Positions 28,458 through 37,330 of a stretch of 64,000 nucleotides of DNA are shown here, in pieces. The translations under genes and the position numbers were made by a program. Within the stretch, counting starts at the first letter, position 1, and every line of letters begins with the position of its first letter. The notes beneath the pieces are model-generated. The model saw only the letters and a list, made by a program, of their open reading frames with translations. It was not told where the DNA came from and made no database searches. Origin of the DNA: Sporosarcina sp. E16_8. GTDB taxonomy: Bacteria > Bacillota > Bacilli > Bacillales_A > Planococcaceae. The stretch is taken from the NCBI RefSeq assembly GCF_017347095.1, contig NZ_JADPRZ010000006.1:62001-126000 (forward strand), written 5' to 3'.

Positions 28458-29141
28458 TCATTCGAATTCTCCCGCTTCCGTTCCATCATTGAAAGGTGTC
28501 GGATCTATTTTCTCACTTGATGGCGGTGCATTTGTTTTCGGTGCCTCATGTTGTAAATTCACTAAATCGGGACGATAAAAAGCAGAAAACGACACGGTCA
28601 TTTCAATTATCTCTTTTGAAGCTTCCTCATCGCGAATTTCCTGAGGCATGTTAAAACGAATCGAATCTATAATGAAAATACGTTCCATCTTTTCAATTTC
28701 ATCGACAAATTTTTCAATTCCTATGTATGAATCAGATTGAAGAACAACTTCGGTTAACAATTGATTGACGTTTTCAACCAATTCAGGCGGATTTTCAATC
28801 AGGAATTCACCCTGCGTAAACGTTATATCCTTTACTGTTGCGCCTGATTTTATTTCCGCTTTGCCGATTTGAAGCACAACAGCATCTTCCAGTGACTTTG
28901 TAGGAACTTTACGTTGCAATGGCTGAGAACTGGCAGCATCGGTTTTTCTGTTCGATGCTGATTGCTTTAGGAGTGCAAAATAGACATCGCGTTCATTGGA
29001 AGTCGTAAGCTTTATTTGCTCATTCGTTTCTTTAGCGGGCGTATAGACTTTAACATACGAATAGGCTGCAATGGAGAGTAAAAGTAAAACGGATAAGACG
29101 ACAAGGGCAATCTCCTTTTGACGTTTAGTCCAATTAGTCAC
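28458..29141 (-). CDS. pilO: Type IV pilus assembly protein PilO-like
   Basis: About 227 residues: a short cytoplasmic N-terminus, one membrane segment (about 12-32, EIALVVLSVLLLLSIAAYSY), then an extracytoplasmic alpha/beta domain and an acidic proline-rich tail. PilO forms the PilM-PilN-PilO alignment complex. The GTG at 29141 has AGGGGG nine bases upstream; ATG at 29150 and TTG at 29159 overlap that site. It overlaps the pilN stop. Assignment rests on topology and its place as third gene after pilM and pilN. Confidence 0.8.
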   Translation of the reverse strand: MTNWTKRQKEIALVVLSVLLLLSIAAYSYVKVYTPAKETNEQIKLTTSNERDVYFALLKQSASNRKTDAASSQPLQRKVPTKSLEDAVVLQIGKAEIKSGATVKDITFTQGEFLIENPPELVENVNQLLTEVVLQSDSYIGIEKFVDEIEKMERIFIIDSIRFNMPQEIRDEEASKEIIEMTVSFSAFYRPDLVNLQHEAPKTNAPPSSEKIDPTPFNDGTEAGEFE

Positions 29142-29778
29142 TCGATTCATCCCCCTCAACCGTGCTAGGCACTTCTTCTATCTCTTCCGTTGTTCCAGCT
29201 GTCCCTTCGGCTACAATTCGATGATCAATAAATTGTATGGAATACGTCGCAAGATAACGCGGCAGAACTTCCGTCGAATCACTGCCTTCTTCATCCGATT
29301 CTTCATCAATTACGACTGAATCTAAATGGATTTCTGAAACGGAAGGAGACGATTTCAAACGGGTGAAATAATAAGCACTTTCCGGTTTTGAATCGAACTG
29401 GATTGAAACTGTCGCTAAATTGGGCCCAGTAAAGTCAAATGTTTGAAAAAAACCGCGTTCAGGTAATAACACGATTAGTTCGTGCAATAGAGGTACAGTA
29501 TCATACTGATACTCTTCTGCCCATCCAACAGTTGTGGCTAACACTGTTTTCTCGTCGCCCGATTCAGAGTGTTGAAGTTCAGCACGAATTTCCTCTTGAC
29601 TCGCTTGAAGAGAAGTTAGCTGACTTTCAAGCGTTGCACTTTCACTAACAAGACTGTTTGTCAGCATGAGCGTGACAATATATACAAGAATAGCGGTGCC
29701 TATGATAGCCAGTGCTCCAACGAGAAGTTGTGAACGATCCTTCTCTCTTTCTGGCAATAGATTTATATCGACTAGCAT
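29134..29778 (-). CDS. pilN: Type IV pilus assembly protein PilN-like
   Basis: A 214-residue bitopic protein. It begins MLVDINLLPEREKDRSQLLV, and the INLLPxR motif is the conserved PilN segment that docks onto PilM. A membrane helix (about 20-42) and a coiled-coil (about 48-70) follow, then a ferredoxin-like domain and an acidic tail. It follows pilM by 2 bp. Confidence 0.87.
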   Translation of the reverse strand: MLVDINLLPEREKDRSQLLVGALAIIGTAILVYIVTLMLTNSLVSESATLESQLTSLQASQEEIRAELQHSESGDEKTVLATTVGWAEEYQYDTVPLLHELIVLLPERGFFQTFDFTGPNLATVSIQFDSKPESAYYFTRLKSSPSVSEIHLDSVVIDEESDEEGSDSTEVLPRYLATYSIQFIDHRIVAEGTAGTTEEIEEVPSTVEGDESSD

Positions 29779-29780
29779 AT

Positions 29781-30740
29781 CTACACCTCTTTCAATGCCA
29801 ACCCAATTGTCCGGTTAAAGCGTGCTGGTATTTCTTCCCCGTTTGCTAAATGTAAGGGTTCTTTAACCAATACATCCGCTTTGATGGCAAGGCGATCTCT
29901 GATGACAGAAAGTAACTCATTCATCCGGCTGTATTCGCCGTTCACAAGAAGATGCGTGATAGACGCCGCCCCATTCCACAAATTATAACGATAAAAGTTA
30001 ATGAGTTTTTCAAGTTCCATGACAATTGTCGAAGGCGTCACAATGCCCGTATCACTCGTAAAATCCCGAACGACAGATAAATCAGTAGAATTTTCAAGAT
30101 CGACTGGTCTCATGAAGAGCGGATAATGCTCATGAAAAATAGAAACGGTCAACTTTCCATGTGTTAAATCCGCCAAAAGGATATGCTCTTTACCTGATAA
30201 TTTGTGTTGTTTGAACGCCAGACGGTACAAGGCAAGTGGAGTAATATCAGCTTTCAACGGATCAAGTTTCACTTCTTTCAGGACATCTTCATAACGGTCA
30301 AGTACGCCTTCTTTTGACGCAATAATAATCGCTTCGTTTGTTTCAGTGTTCGGTTTATAAGGGACAACGTCAAAGACCGGATCATCAAAAGGAAGATACA
30401 GCGTAGAGCCGATTTCAATGAAGAAATAGCCTTTCAATTCGTCAGCCATGACATCCATGGGGTAGGGAACTTTGCGGATAATAACATATTGATCCGGGGC
30501 GAGGAATTGGACGGATCGATTGGAGATTCCCCACTGTCCGACAGCCCCGTCCAAAATCGTCACAAGTGTTTCCGAATCGACAATCTTCCCCTCGACAACG
30601 ACGTTCGGAGGAAGTAGTACTTCCTCCGCAACATCAATGACGAGCGGTTCAATAGACTTCAACCGAACGAACCGAACTGCATCTTCTTCAATTGTCATGG
30701 ATTCGGTGCGCTTGCGGCGGGTGAATATGGACATGGGCAT
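29781..30740 (-). CDS. pilM: Type IV pilus assembly ATPase-fold protein PilM
   Basis: A 319-residue cytoplasmic protein of the FtsA/actin-like PilM family, with segments EEDAVRFVRLKSIEPLVIDV, LADLTHGKLTVSIFHEHYPL and the C-terminal IGLALKEV. It forms the inner-face ring that binds the PilN tail. The ATG at 30740 has AGGAG six bases upstream. It starts the pilMNO group after the major pilin gene. Confidence 0.85.
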   Translation of the reverse strand: MPMSIFTRRKRTESMTIEEDAVRFVRLKSIEPLVIDVAEEVLLPPNVVVEGKIVDSETLVTILDGAVGQWGISNRSVQFLAPDQYVIIRKVPYPMDVMADELKGYFFIEIGSTLYLPFDDPVFDVVPYKPNTETNEAIIIASKEGVLDRYEDVLKEVKLDPLKADITPLALYRLAFKQHKLSGKEHILLADLTHGKLTVSIFHEHYPLFMRPVDLENSTDLSVVRDFTSDTGIVTPSTIVMELEKLINFYRYNLWNGAASITHLLVNGEYSRMNELLSVIRDRLAIKADVLVKEPLHLANGEEIPARFNRTIGLALKEV

Positions 30741-30794
30741 GAACAGCTCCTAACTTTACAGACTATACAACAGATACAGACATCAATTTGCTAT

Positions 30795-31241
30795 TTATTC
30801 ACTAATTGTCTTATCACCGTCCGATGTTCCCTTAACTTTATCTTTATTAATTCCTGTAATTGTGGCCTTTGTAAATGTAATTTTCTTTGTTCCAGAAAAT
30901 TCTATAGCAGCTGTAGTTAACAAATTTTCACCTTTAGCAACTGGTGCTACAGAAGCCGTTCCTGGAATTTTTCCAAGACTATCTAGATAACCTTCACTTT
31001 CTAATATAGTTGCTGTAACAGCATCTGTGGCTGTTGGATCTTCAACAAAGTATAGATTGGCTGCACTTAAAACATTTAGTGCATCAGCTTTAACTGCATT
31101 ATATTTACTATTTTCAATAACTCCACCAATCGCTGGAATCGCAATCGCCGCAATAATCCCCAAAATAACAATAACCGCCAATAGCTCGACAAGCGTTAAT
31201 CCTTTTTCATTGTTTAAACGTTTCTGTATAAATTTCTTCAT
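30795..31241 (-). CDS. pilA: Type IV major prepilin (ComGC/PilA-like)
   Basis: A 148-residue prepilin. The leader MKKFIQKRLNNEKG is cleaved before LTLVELLAVIVILGIIAAIA, with Glu at +5 of the mature protein, the class III/IVa pattern. The globular part (about 55-148) is Ala/Thr-rich with no cysteine. The ATG at 31241 has GGGAGG upstream; the longer frame to 31262 is disfavoured. Its place between pilC and pilM suggests the major subunit of the pilus encoded here. Confidence 0.88.
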   Translation of the reverse strand: MKKFIQKRLNNEKGLTLVELLAVIVILGIIAAIAIPAIGGVIENSKYNAVKADALNVLSAANLYFVEDPTATDAVTATILESEGYLDSLGKIPGTASVAPVAKGENLLTTAAIEFSGTKKITFTKATITGINKDKVKGTSDGDKTISE

Positions 31242-31371
31242 GTGTAATTCCTCCCTTTTCATTGTCGCATTTTGCTTACCTCTTCAGTATACCTCAATAA
31301 AAGTAATATGAAACTAGTAATTTATTAAAAACTATGTCGTTTTTACTAATATTAGAAATTACCCCTACCAT

Positions 31372-32577
31372 TCAGTCTATATTATTAAATATTTCGAACA
31401 TCGGCATCATTATCGCAAGGACTATAGTCCCGACTAATCCAGCTAATAAGACAATCATCAATGGTTCAATTAGCGCTTTCAATCGATCCGTCGCAGCTTC
31501 CACTTCTTTCTCGTAGAAATCGGCAACTTTCGCCAACATCGCGTCCAGCGACCCCGTTTGCTCGCCAATCGCAATCATATGTGGAATTAGCGGAGGAAAT
31601 GCCCAATGCCCGTTCATCGGTTCAGTCAACGAACCGCCACGTTCCAACGACTCTCGCGATCTTGCAATCACGCGCGAAATAACTTCATTTTCGACTACCT
31701 TTTCCGTCATGGACATGGCTTGTAAAATTGGTACGGAACTGGCAAACAATGAACTCAACGTCCGTGTCATTGTTGCCAGGACGGATTTCTTCATGATGTC
31801 ACCGAAAATAGGAAGCCTCAAAAGAAATGTATCGAGCAAAAACTTTCCTTCTTTATTACTCTTCATCATCCAAATACCACCAACAACTAACAATGCGAAT
31901 AATACGAGTAAGTACCAATATGTGGTCACAAATTCACTCGCGTTCATCACGAAACGCGTAATCCAAGGCAACTCTCCCCCAAAACTAGCAAACATGTCAA
32001 CAAACATCGGCACAATCGTCGTCAATAGAAAGATAACAACCCCAATTGCGAGTACTGCAACAATCAACGGATAAGACATGGCTGAAACTACTTTTTGTCT
32101 CAATTGATGTGATTTCTCAAAATGGTCAGCAAGACGGTCAAGTGAATCATCGATTGTCCCTGACATCTCTCCAGCCCGCACCATATTCACAACGATCGGT
32201 TCAAATGCTTTTGGATGCTTTATAAACGCCTCGGATAATGAGCCGCCTCCACGCAAATCATCGTTCACAGTGACGAGAATCTTTTGAAACGGTTTTGATT
32301 CGACTTGCAAGGCAAGAATTCGGATTGCATCAATGATTGTAACCCCTGCACGAAGAAGCGTTGAAAATTGACGGAGGAACATGATTAAATGTTCTCGTTT
32401 CACGGGTTTTCCAATGACAATATCTTTTGTCAGCGCCGTTTCCGCCTGGGCAGTCATGTTAGTTACTCGAATCCCCTGGCTTTTTAGCTTAATAGCAGCT
32501 TCACGCTTGTCCACTGCAACGATTACACCTGAACGAATGGATTTAGCGTCGCGTCCTTCATATTTAAACCGAGCCAT
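31372..32577 (-). CDS. pilC: Type IV pilus inner-membrane platform protein PilC
   Basis: A 401-residue T2SSF-family protein. It begins ARFKYEGRDAKSIRSGVIVA, and has two cytoplasmic T2SSF domains with FLRQFSTLLRAGVTIIDAIR and the repeat TRTLSSLFASSVPILQAMSM. Three membrane segments are placed as usual; the last is VLLAGLVGTIVLAIMMPMFE. It is the platform on which PilB and PilT act. It follows pilT by 2 bp. Confidence 0.94.
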   Translation of the reverse strand: MARFKYEGRDAKSIRSGVIVAVDKREAAIKLKSQGIRVTNMTAQAETALTKDIVIGKPVKREHLIMFLRQFSTLLRAGVTIIDAIRILALQVESKPFQKILVTVNDDLRGGGSLSEAFIKHPKAFEPIVVNMVRAGEMSGTIDDSLDRLADHFEKSHQLRQKVVSAMSYPLIVAVLAIGVVIFLLTTIVPMFVDMFASFGGELPWITRFVMNASEFVTTYWYLLVLFALLVVGGIWMMKSNKEGKFLLDTFLLRLPIFGDIMKKSVLATMTRTLSSLFASSVPILQAMSMTEKVVENEVISRVIARSRESLERGGSLTEPMNGHWAFPPLIPHMIAIGEQTGSLDAMLAKVADFYEKEVEAATDRLKALIEPLMIVLLAGLVGTIVLAIMMPMFEIFNNID

Positions 32578-32579
32578 CG

Positions 32580-33617
32580 CTACTCATCCCCTTCCAAATA
32601 CGGCATAGCAGTGTCATATGAAATGATTCCTTTGTCGAGGAAGGTCTGGACGGTCGATGCCATCATATGCATACCTGCTGCACGATTTGTCTGGATGATG
32701 GAGGGAATTTGATGAACTTTCTCCGTTCGAATTAAGTTCGCAATTGCAGGATTATTAACCATCACTTCTGTCGCAGCCCTTCTCCCTTTTCGATCTGCGG
32801 TTTGGAATAAGCGCTGCGAAATGACGGCTGTTAGCACACCCGCTAGCTGTACTCGGATTTGAGATTGCTGCCCATGTGGAAATACGTCAATAATCCTGTC
32901 AATTGTAGAAGCCGCACTCCAAGTATGCAGCGTCGCTAACACGAGGTGACCCGTTTCTGCAGCAGTGATTGCTGTCGAAATCGTTTCTAGGTCACGCATT
33001 TCACCGACAAGAATGACATCAGGATCTTGCCGCAGCGCCGCTCGTACACCTGATGTAAACGAAGCCGTATCAAACCCGACTTCCCGCTGATCAATAATTG
33101 AGGTGCCATGCACATGCATGTACTCTATCGGATCTTCCAGCGTAATAATATGTTTTCGCATCGTTTCATTCATGTATTTTATCATTGCTGCAAGTGTCGT
33201 CGATTTACCCGATCCTGTTGGCCCCGTCACAAGGATGAGTCCCTGAGGAGTATGCGCCAACTTCTTCAATGTATCGGGCAATTGGAGATCATCGATTGTT
33301 GGAATTTTTGTTGGAATCGTCCGAAAAGCAAGCGAGACCGATCCGCGTTGTTGAAATGCATTAACACGGAACCGCGCGACCCCAGGAACTTCATAAGAAT
33401 AATCGATCTGACCATGTTCTATAAAGTCAGGATACAATTTATCGGGAATCGTAATTTGTGCAACTGATTCTGTGAAAGGATTAGTAACCACCAATTCGCC
33501 ATACCGTTTCAAATCGCCATGCACTCTGAATACAGGTGGCACTCCAACTGTAAGATGGACATCTGAAGCACTAAATTCAAACGCTATCTTTAGCAGCTCA
33601 TCAATCTCATTTTTCAA
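32580..33617 (-). CDS. pilT: Twitching motility retraction ATPase PilT
   Basis: A 345-residue hexameric ATPase. Walker A is LVTGPTGSGKSTTLAAM, the Asp box TLEDPIEYMH, Walker B VILVGEMRDLETI, and the retraction-specific C-terminal part includes AIANLIRTEKVHQIPSIIQ, close to the AIRNLIRE motif of PilT. It powers pilus retraction, so the pilus is predicted to be dynamic. A TTG start at 33617 has GGGGGA upstream. Confidence 0.94.
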   Translation of the reverse strand: MKNEIDELLKIAFEFSASDVHLTVGVPPVFRVHGDLKRYGELVVTNPFTESVAQITIPDKLYPDFIEHGQIDYSYEVPGVARFRVNAFQQRGSVSLAFRTIPTKIPTIDDLQLPDTLKKLAHTPQGLILVTGPTGSGKSTTLAAMIKYMNETMRKHIITLEDPIEYMHVHGTSIIDQREVGFDTASFTSGVRAALRQDPDVILVGEMRDLETISTAITAAETGHLVLATLHTWSAASTIDRIIDVFPHGQQSQIRVQLAGVLTAVISQRLFQTADRKGRRAATEVMVNNPAIANLIRTEKVHQIPSIIQTNRAAGMHMMASTVQTFLDKGIISYDTAMPYLEGDE

Positions 33618-33628
33618 AAATAATCCCC

Positions 33629-35287
33629 CTATTCAATCAATGCGACGCGCAATACTTCTTCTGTCGTCGTAATCCCTTGTTTCACTTTCAACAAACCATC
33701 GTCCATTAAAAACACGGTCTTATTGCGAATGGCAATTCCCCTTAATTGTGCAGAAGAACCGCCCCTATTTATAACGTCCCGCATGTCATCATCCAATACG
33801 AGCACTTCATGAATTGCAATCCGCCCCCGGTAACCGGTCAAATTACAAACCGCGCAGCCAGAACCTCTCATCACTTTTTCAATCGTAATACCACGCTTCG
33901 CAAAAATTTCGATTTCACGACTCGTTGCCGCCATTTCCCGTCCGCAATCTCTGCACACTCGTCTGATAAGCCTTTGCGCAATAACTGCGTTTAACGATGA
34001 CGTAACTAGAAACGGTTCAACCCCCATGTCGAGCATTCTTGTAACGGTAGCAATAGAGTCATTCGTATGGATGGTGCTGAGGACTAAGTGACCGGTTAAC
34101 GAAGCTCGAATCGCTATCTCAACCGTTTCCCGGTCCCGTATTTCCCCAACCATAACGATATCGGGGTCTTGCCTTAAGATTGATCGAAGTCCGGCCGCAA
34201 ATGTCAATCCAACATTCGGATTGACTTGAATCTGATTTACCCCAGCTAACTGGTACTCGACTGGATCCTCAACCGTAATGATATTGACTTCCTCGGTATT
34301 CAATTTATTGAGCGCAGCATAGAGCGTCGACGATTTACCTGATCCGGTAGGGCCTGAAATTAGGACAATGCCACTCGGTTTCTCAATTTGTTCAAGGAAG
34401 CGTTCTAGATTCAAGCGATTAAATCCTAATTTCGTTAAATCATTTAATGAACTGCTTAAATCCAGAATTCGCATAACAATTTTTTCACCATAAACCGTGG
34501 GTAACGTGGAGACACGAAGATCGATCGGCCTGAAATCCACGTTCGTCTTAATCCGACCATCCTGAGGTATCCGGTGTTCCGTTATGTCCAAATTCGCCAT
34601 AATTTTTATGCGCGCACTAATCATCGCTTGCATATGTTTCGGTAAAAAACGTTCCGATTTCAGCATGCCATCTATTCGAAAACGGATGGCAACCTGGTGT
34701 TCCTGAGGATCAAAATGGATATCACTCGCCTTTTGCGTAATAGCTGAAGACATCAACTGATTGACCAACCGAACAATTGGTGAATCCAAATCCGTCAACT
34801 CGTCTTGCTGCTCCAATTGTTCAGGCGTCTGCTCCATAAAGAGCTCATCAAATGATTCCTCATCATAATACTTAGAGATTGTTCGCATAATATCGTCTTT
34901 TGAAGCAATTGCAGTTTCAATATGAAATCCAGTGGAAAGCCTTAAATCGTCCACAGTTATATAATCCATCGGGTCGGACATCGCCACGAATAGTCTATCC
35001 CCATCAGCTTTTAGGGGTACAATTAAATTACGTTTGGCGAATTCTTTCGGCACAACATTAAATAACTTCGGATCGAAAGGATATCTAAAAAGATTGACGT
35101 GAGGAATACCTAATTGGAATTCCAACACTTCAATAAGTTGCTGTTCTGTAATAAATCCGTGTTGGAGGAGCGCATCGCCGAGTTTTAGATCTCTTGGTTT
35201 TTCACTTAATGTTGTTTGCAGTTGTTCATTCGTGAGTAGACCGGACTCGACGAGCAAGTCACCGAGTCTTTTGCGTGTTGTCGTCAT
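33629..35287 (-). CDS. pilB: Type IV pilus extension ATPase PilB with MshEN-like N-terminus
   Basis: A 552-residue assembly ATPase. Residues about 1-65 contain two RLGDLLVESGLLTNEQL-type motifs (the second KLGDALLQHGFITEQQLIEV), the MshEN signature that in other PilB/MshE proteins binds c-di-GMP. The core has Walker A LISGPTGSGKSSTLY, Asp box TVEDPVEYQL, Walker B IVMVGEIRDRETV and the zinc-binding CRDC and CAVC pairs. It is the first pilus engine gene in the operon. Regulation by c-di-GMP is inferred from the motif and the nearby GGDEF genes. Confidence 0.93.
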   Translation of the reverse strand: MTTTRKRLGDLLVESGLLTNEQLQTTLSEKPRDLKLGDALLQHGFITEQQLIEVLEFQLGIPHVNLFRYPFDPKLFNVVPKEFAKRNLIVPLKADGDRLFVAMSDPMDYITVDDLRLSTGFHIETAIASKDDIMRTISKYYDEESFDELFMEQTPEQLEQQDELTDLDSPIVRLVNQLMSSAITQKASDIHFDPQEHQVAIRFRIDGMLKSERFLPKHMQAMISARIKIMANLDITEHRIPQDGRIKTNVDFRPIDLRVSTLPTVYGEKIVMRILDLSSSLNDLTKLGFNRLNLERFLEQIEKPSGIVLISGPTGSGKSSTLYAALNKLNTEEVNIITVEDPVEYQLAGVNQIQVNPNVGLTFAAGLRSILRQDPDIVMVGEIRDRETVEIAIRASLTGHLVLSTIHTNDSIATVTRMLDMGVEPFLVTSSLNAVIAQRLIRRVCRDCGREMAATSREIEIFAKRGITIEKVMRGSGCAVCNLTGYRGRIAIHEVLVLDDDMRDVINRGGSSAQLRGIAIRNKTVFLMDDGLLKVKQGITTTEEVLRVALIE

Positions 35288-35313
35288 GCTGTCCCCCCAT
35301 TTCCAACCGATAA

Positions 35314-36639
35314 TTAGTTAATGATATTTCCACCTTTATCATACTGAATATCAGGTGTTTTTCCCTCTTCATTGCCATCAGAATCCTGTCCTTGTGACGG
35401 ATGAGTACCAGACAGTGGATTTGATCGATCGCCGGAATCTATTGGATTCCCCAGCGAATCGACGGTGCCAATATCATTACTTCCTGTACCCCCAGTCTGC
35501 GTTAAATCTTTCTTTAATGGCTGTAGTTCTATTTTAGGCAGTGGTGCATAGAAATCGGATGCTATCATTTCATCCACTACTACCACCCCTTCATATGAAA
35601 TGGTTCGATGAACTTCTACTTCCATCCCTTTACGACCTTCATCTACAATACGTATTTGTCCGTTTGGCACGAATGCACTAAACTGTTTGACCGTTTTTTG
35701 CTCATATGATTGGATTTGGTCAATATAAGGCTGATAAGAATAAAGCAACGGCATGCCTGTAATGGACGATTGGATTGTTCCACCTACGGATGCAAGAGAA
35801 AGCCTGAAAACTGTTTTATTTGGATTGGTGAAAATGAAATTCAGTCCGAGTTTTTCATTTATTGCCGCTTCGAATCCCGGTTCCGCAGATGACGCTAGCG
35901 TACTGCCGATATTTCGTTCATCTACAACAAAGTTTGTTTGCAATATTGTCGCGTAAAGAACAGATGCAAGCACTGTTAATTCCTCATCAGACACGACACC
36001 AATCTCCTTACTTTGAATAAAATCAGCTAAAGAAAACGTTGCAAAAGAGGCAATTTCCGCACCATTTAATGCATTGATTAAATTCATCAACGAAGACGAG
36101 GGCTCTGTTACTGCAATTGACGAGGTTGCGATTTCTATTTCTGTGAAGTCCGAGTAGTCTGTAATGTGAACATTAAGTGGCATAATACCTGTTTCTAACT
36201 GCCGTTCGATACCAGTTGCAATCGATTGAATACTGTCCTCACTAAACAAAATTGAAGTGAACTGCTGTGTCAGAATCGTTCGAAGTCCATCGACTGAAAC
36301 TGTTGCGACAATCGGATTTTCTTTCCCTGAATTTGATTGTTCGACCGTTTTTTCAACGTCGAAAGTAACTACTTCTGGAGGCAATGCAACAGTAATATCC
36401 TGATAAGTTAAATCGACTGCAAAATCCGTTTGAAGTGTACTGAAATCTGATTTCAGTTTCTCTTTCACTGCTGGTTCTTTTTGTCTCGAGATGTCGAAAG
36501 GACCGACAAAGGTTTGATCCCCAAAATTCTTTGATGACCCATTAGAAAAAGCGAGGGCACCAACAGATGAAAATCCGTAAAAAACGAGCGTCGACGTCAA
36601 GACTATGATAAACGTATTTAAGAATCCTTTACTTCCCAT
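35314..36639 (-). CDS. VanW/G5-like extracytoplasmic protein at the head of the pil operon
   Basis: About 441 residues. An N-terminal signal or anchor (about 5-30, FLNTFIIVLTSTLVFYGFSS) is followed by a long extracytoplasmic region. The middle part (LNFIFTNPNKTVFRLSLASV) resembles VanW family sequence and the segment IRIVDEGRKGMEVEVHRTIS a G5 domain; the tail is Gly/Ser/Asp-rich. The ATG at 36639 has AGGAGGG upstream; the longer frame is disfavoured. It overlaps the preceding gene by 11 bp, so it belongs to the pilus transcript. A cell-wall-associated accessory role is inferred. The VanW assignment is moderate. Confidence 0.55.
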   Translation of the reverse strand: MGSKGFLNTFIIVLTSTLVFYGFSSVGALAFSNGSSKNFGDQTFVGPFDISRQKEPAVKEKLKSDFSTLQTDFAVDLTYQDITVALPPEVVTFDVEKTVEQSNSGKENPIVATVSVDGLRTILTQQFTSILFSEDSIQSIATGIERQLETGIMPLNVHITDYSDFTEIEIATSSIAVTEPSSSLMNLINALNGAEIASFATFSLADFIQSKEIGVVSDEELTVLASVLYATILQTNFVVDERNIGSTLASSAEPGFEAAINEKLGLNFIFTNPNKTVFRLSLASVGGTIQSSITGMPLLYSYQPYIDQIQSYEQKTVKQFSAFVPNGQIRIVDEGRKGMEVEVHRTISYEGVVVVDEMIASDFYAPLPKIELQPLKKDLTQTGGTGSNDIGTVDSLGNPIDSGDRSNPLSGTHPSQGQDSDGNEEGKTPDIQYDKGGNIIN

Positions 36640-37093
36640 CAGAACCCTCCTTTCTATCGTAATACTCACTCTGCTCGCTTTCAATTTCTTCTCGATTTGC
36701 GCTCATCCATTGATTCAAACCATCCTCGATTGGTTCCATCGAGAAATCAATATCCTTGTCGACTGACGCTGCTAGTTCTTCATTCGCATCGATACGTGTA
36801 GAGTGGATAATTTCACGAGGGATATCTTTTACCACGGGGTGTTCAGAAACAGTTACTGCTTCCGGTTCAGACCGCTTGTCCAGCAAAACTGAAACAGCGA
36901 ATGCAAGTCCAAACATCGCCACTAGGACATAGGGAGGATCAAATATACGTTGCATCACAAGACCTATAAAAGATATACATAATCCGGCAATCGTTCCCAA
37001 TACAAACCGATTACTTATTCTTTTCCGACGAACTATATATATTAATATAGGAAGGGCTAGAATTGCAGCTACTAATAGAATGATATATTCCAA
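36629..37093 (-). CDS. Membrane protein of unknown function, first gene of the pil operon
   Basis: A 154-residue protein not recognised. Residues 1-70 contain three hydrophobic segments (YIILLVAAILALPILIYIV, FVLGTIAGLCISFIGLVM, PPYVLVAMFGLAFAVSVLL). The rest is a hydrophilic acidic cytoplasmic-type tail. It is translationally coupled to the VanW-like gene and sits immediately upstream of pilB in the same direction, so a pilus-related function is possible. No obvious promoter was found in the 237 bp upstream, which holds only the terminator at 37261-37286. Confidence 0.65.
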   Translation of the reverse strand: MEYIILLVAAILALPILIYIVRRKRISNRFVLGTIAGLCISFIGLVMQRIFDPPYVLVAMFGLAFAVSVLLDKRSEPEAVTVSEHPVVKDIPREIIHSTRIDANEELAASVDKDIDFSMEPIEDGLNQWMSANREEIESEQSEYYDRKEGSDGK

Positions 37094-37260
37094 TATGCGG
37101 TCTCCCCTTACTCATTTAATGATTGATATTTTATTTTAAATTAAGAACAAAATAATTGTGGTAAACTTACAATGTTTATTTATTGACTTCTCATTACTAT
37201 TATCATAGACTTCACACAGTTTGTCACGGTAAAATTTGTCGAACAGTAGAAAGGATACAT

Positions 37261-37286
37261 AAAAAAGACCGGTTTCCCGGTCTTTT
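37261..37286 (-). terminator. Bidirectional-type terminator between GGDEF genes and pil operon
   Basis: A perfect stem AAAAAGACCGG/CCGGTCTTTTT with a TTTC loop works in either direction by its A and T flanks. It lies about 45 bp beyond the GGDEF gene ending at 37331 and isolates it from the pil operon. Confidence 0.88.
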
Positions 37287-37330
37287 TCTTAAAATGAATT
37301 TTATGGAATTAGATTTTCATTGATTTAGAT

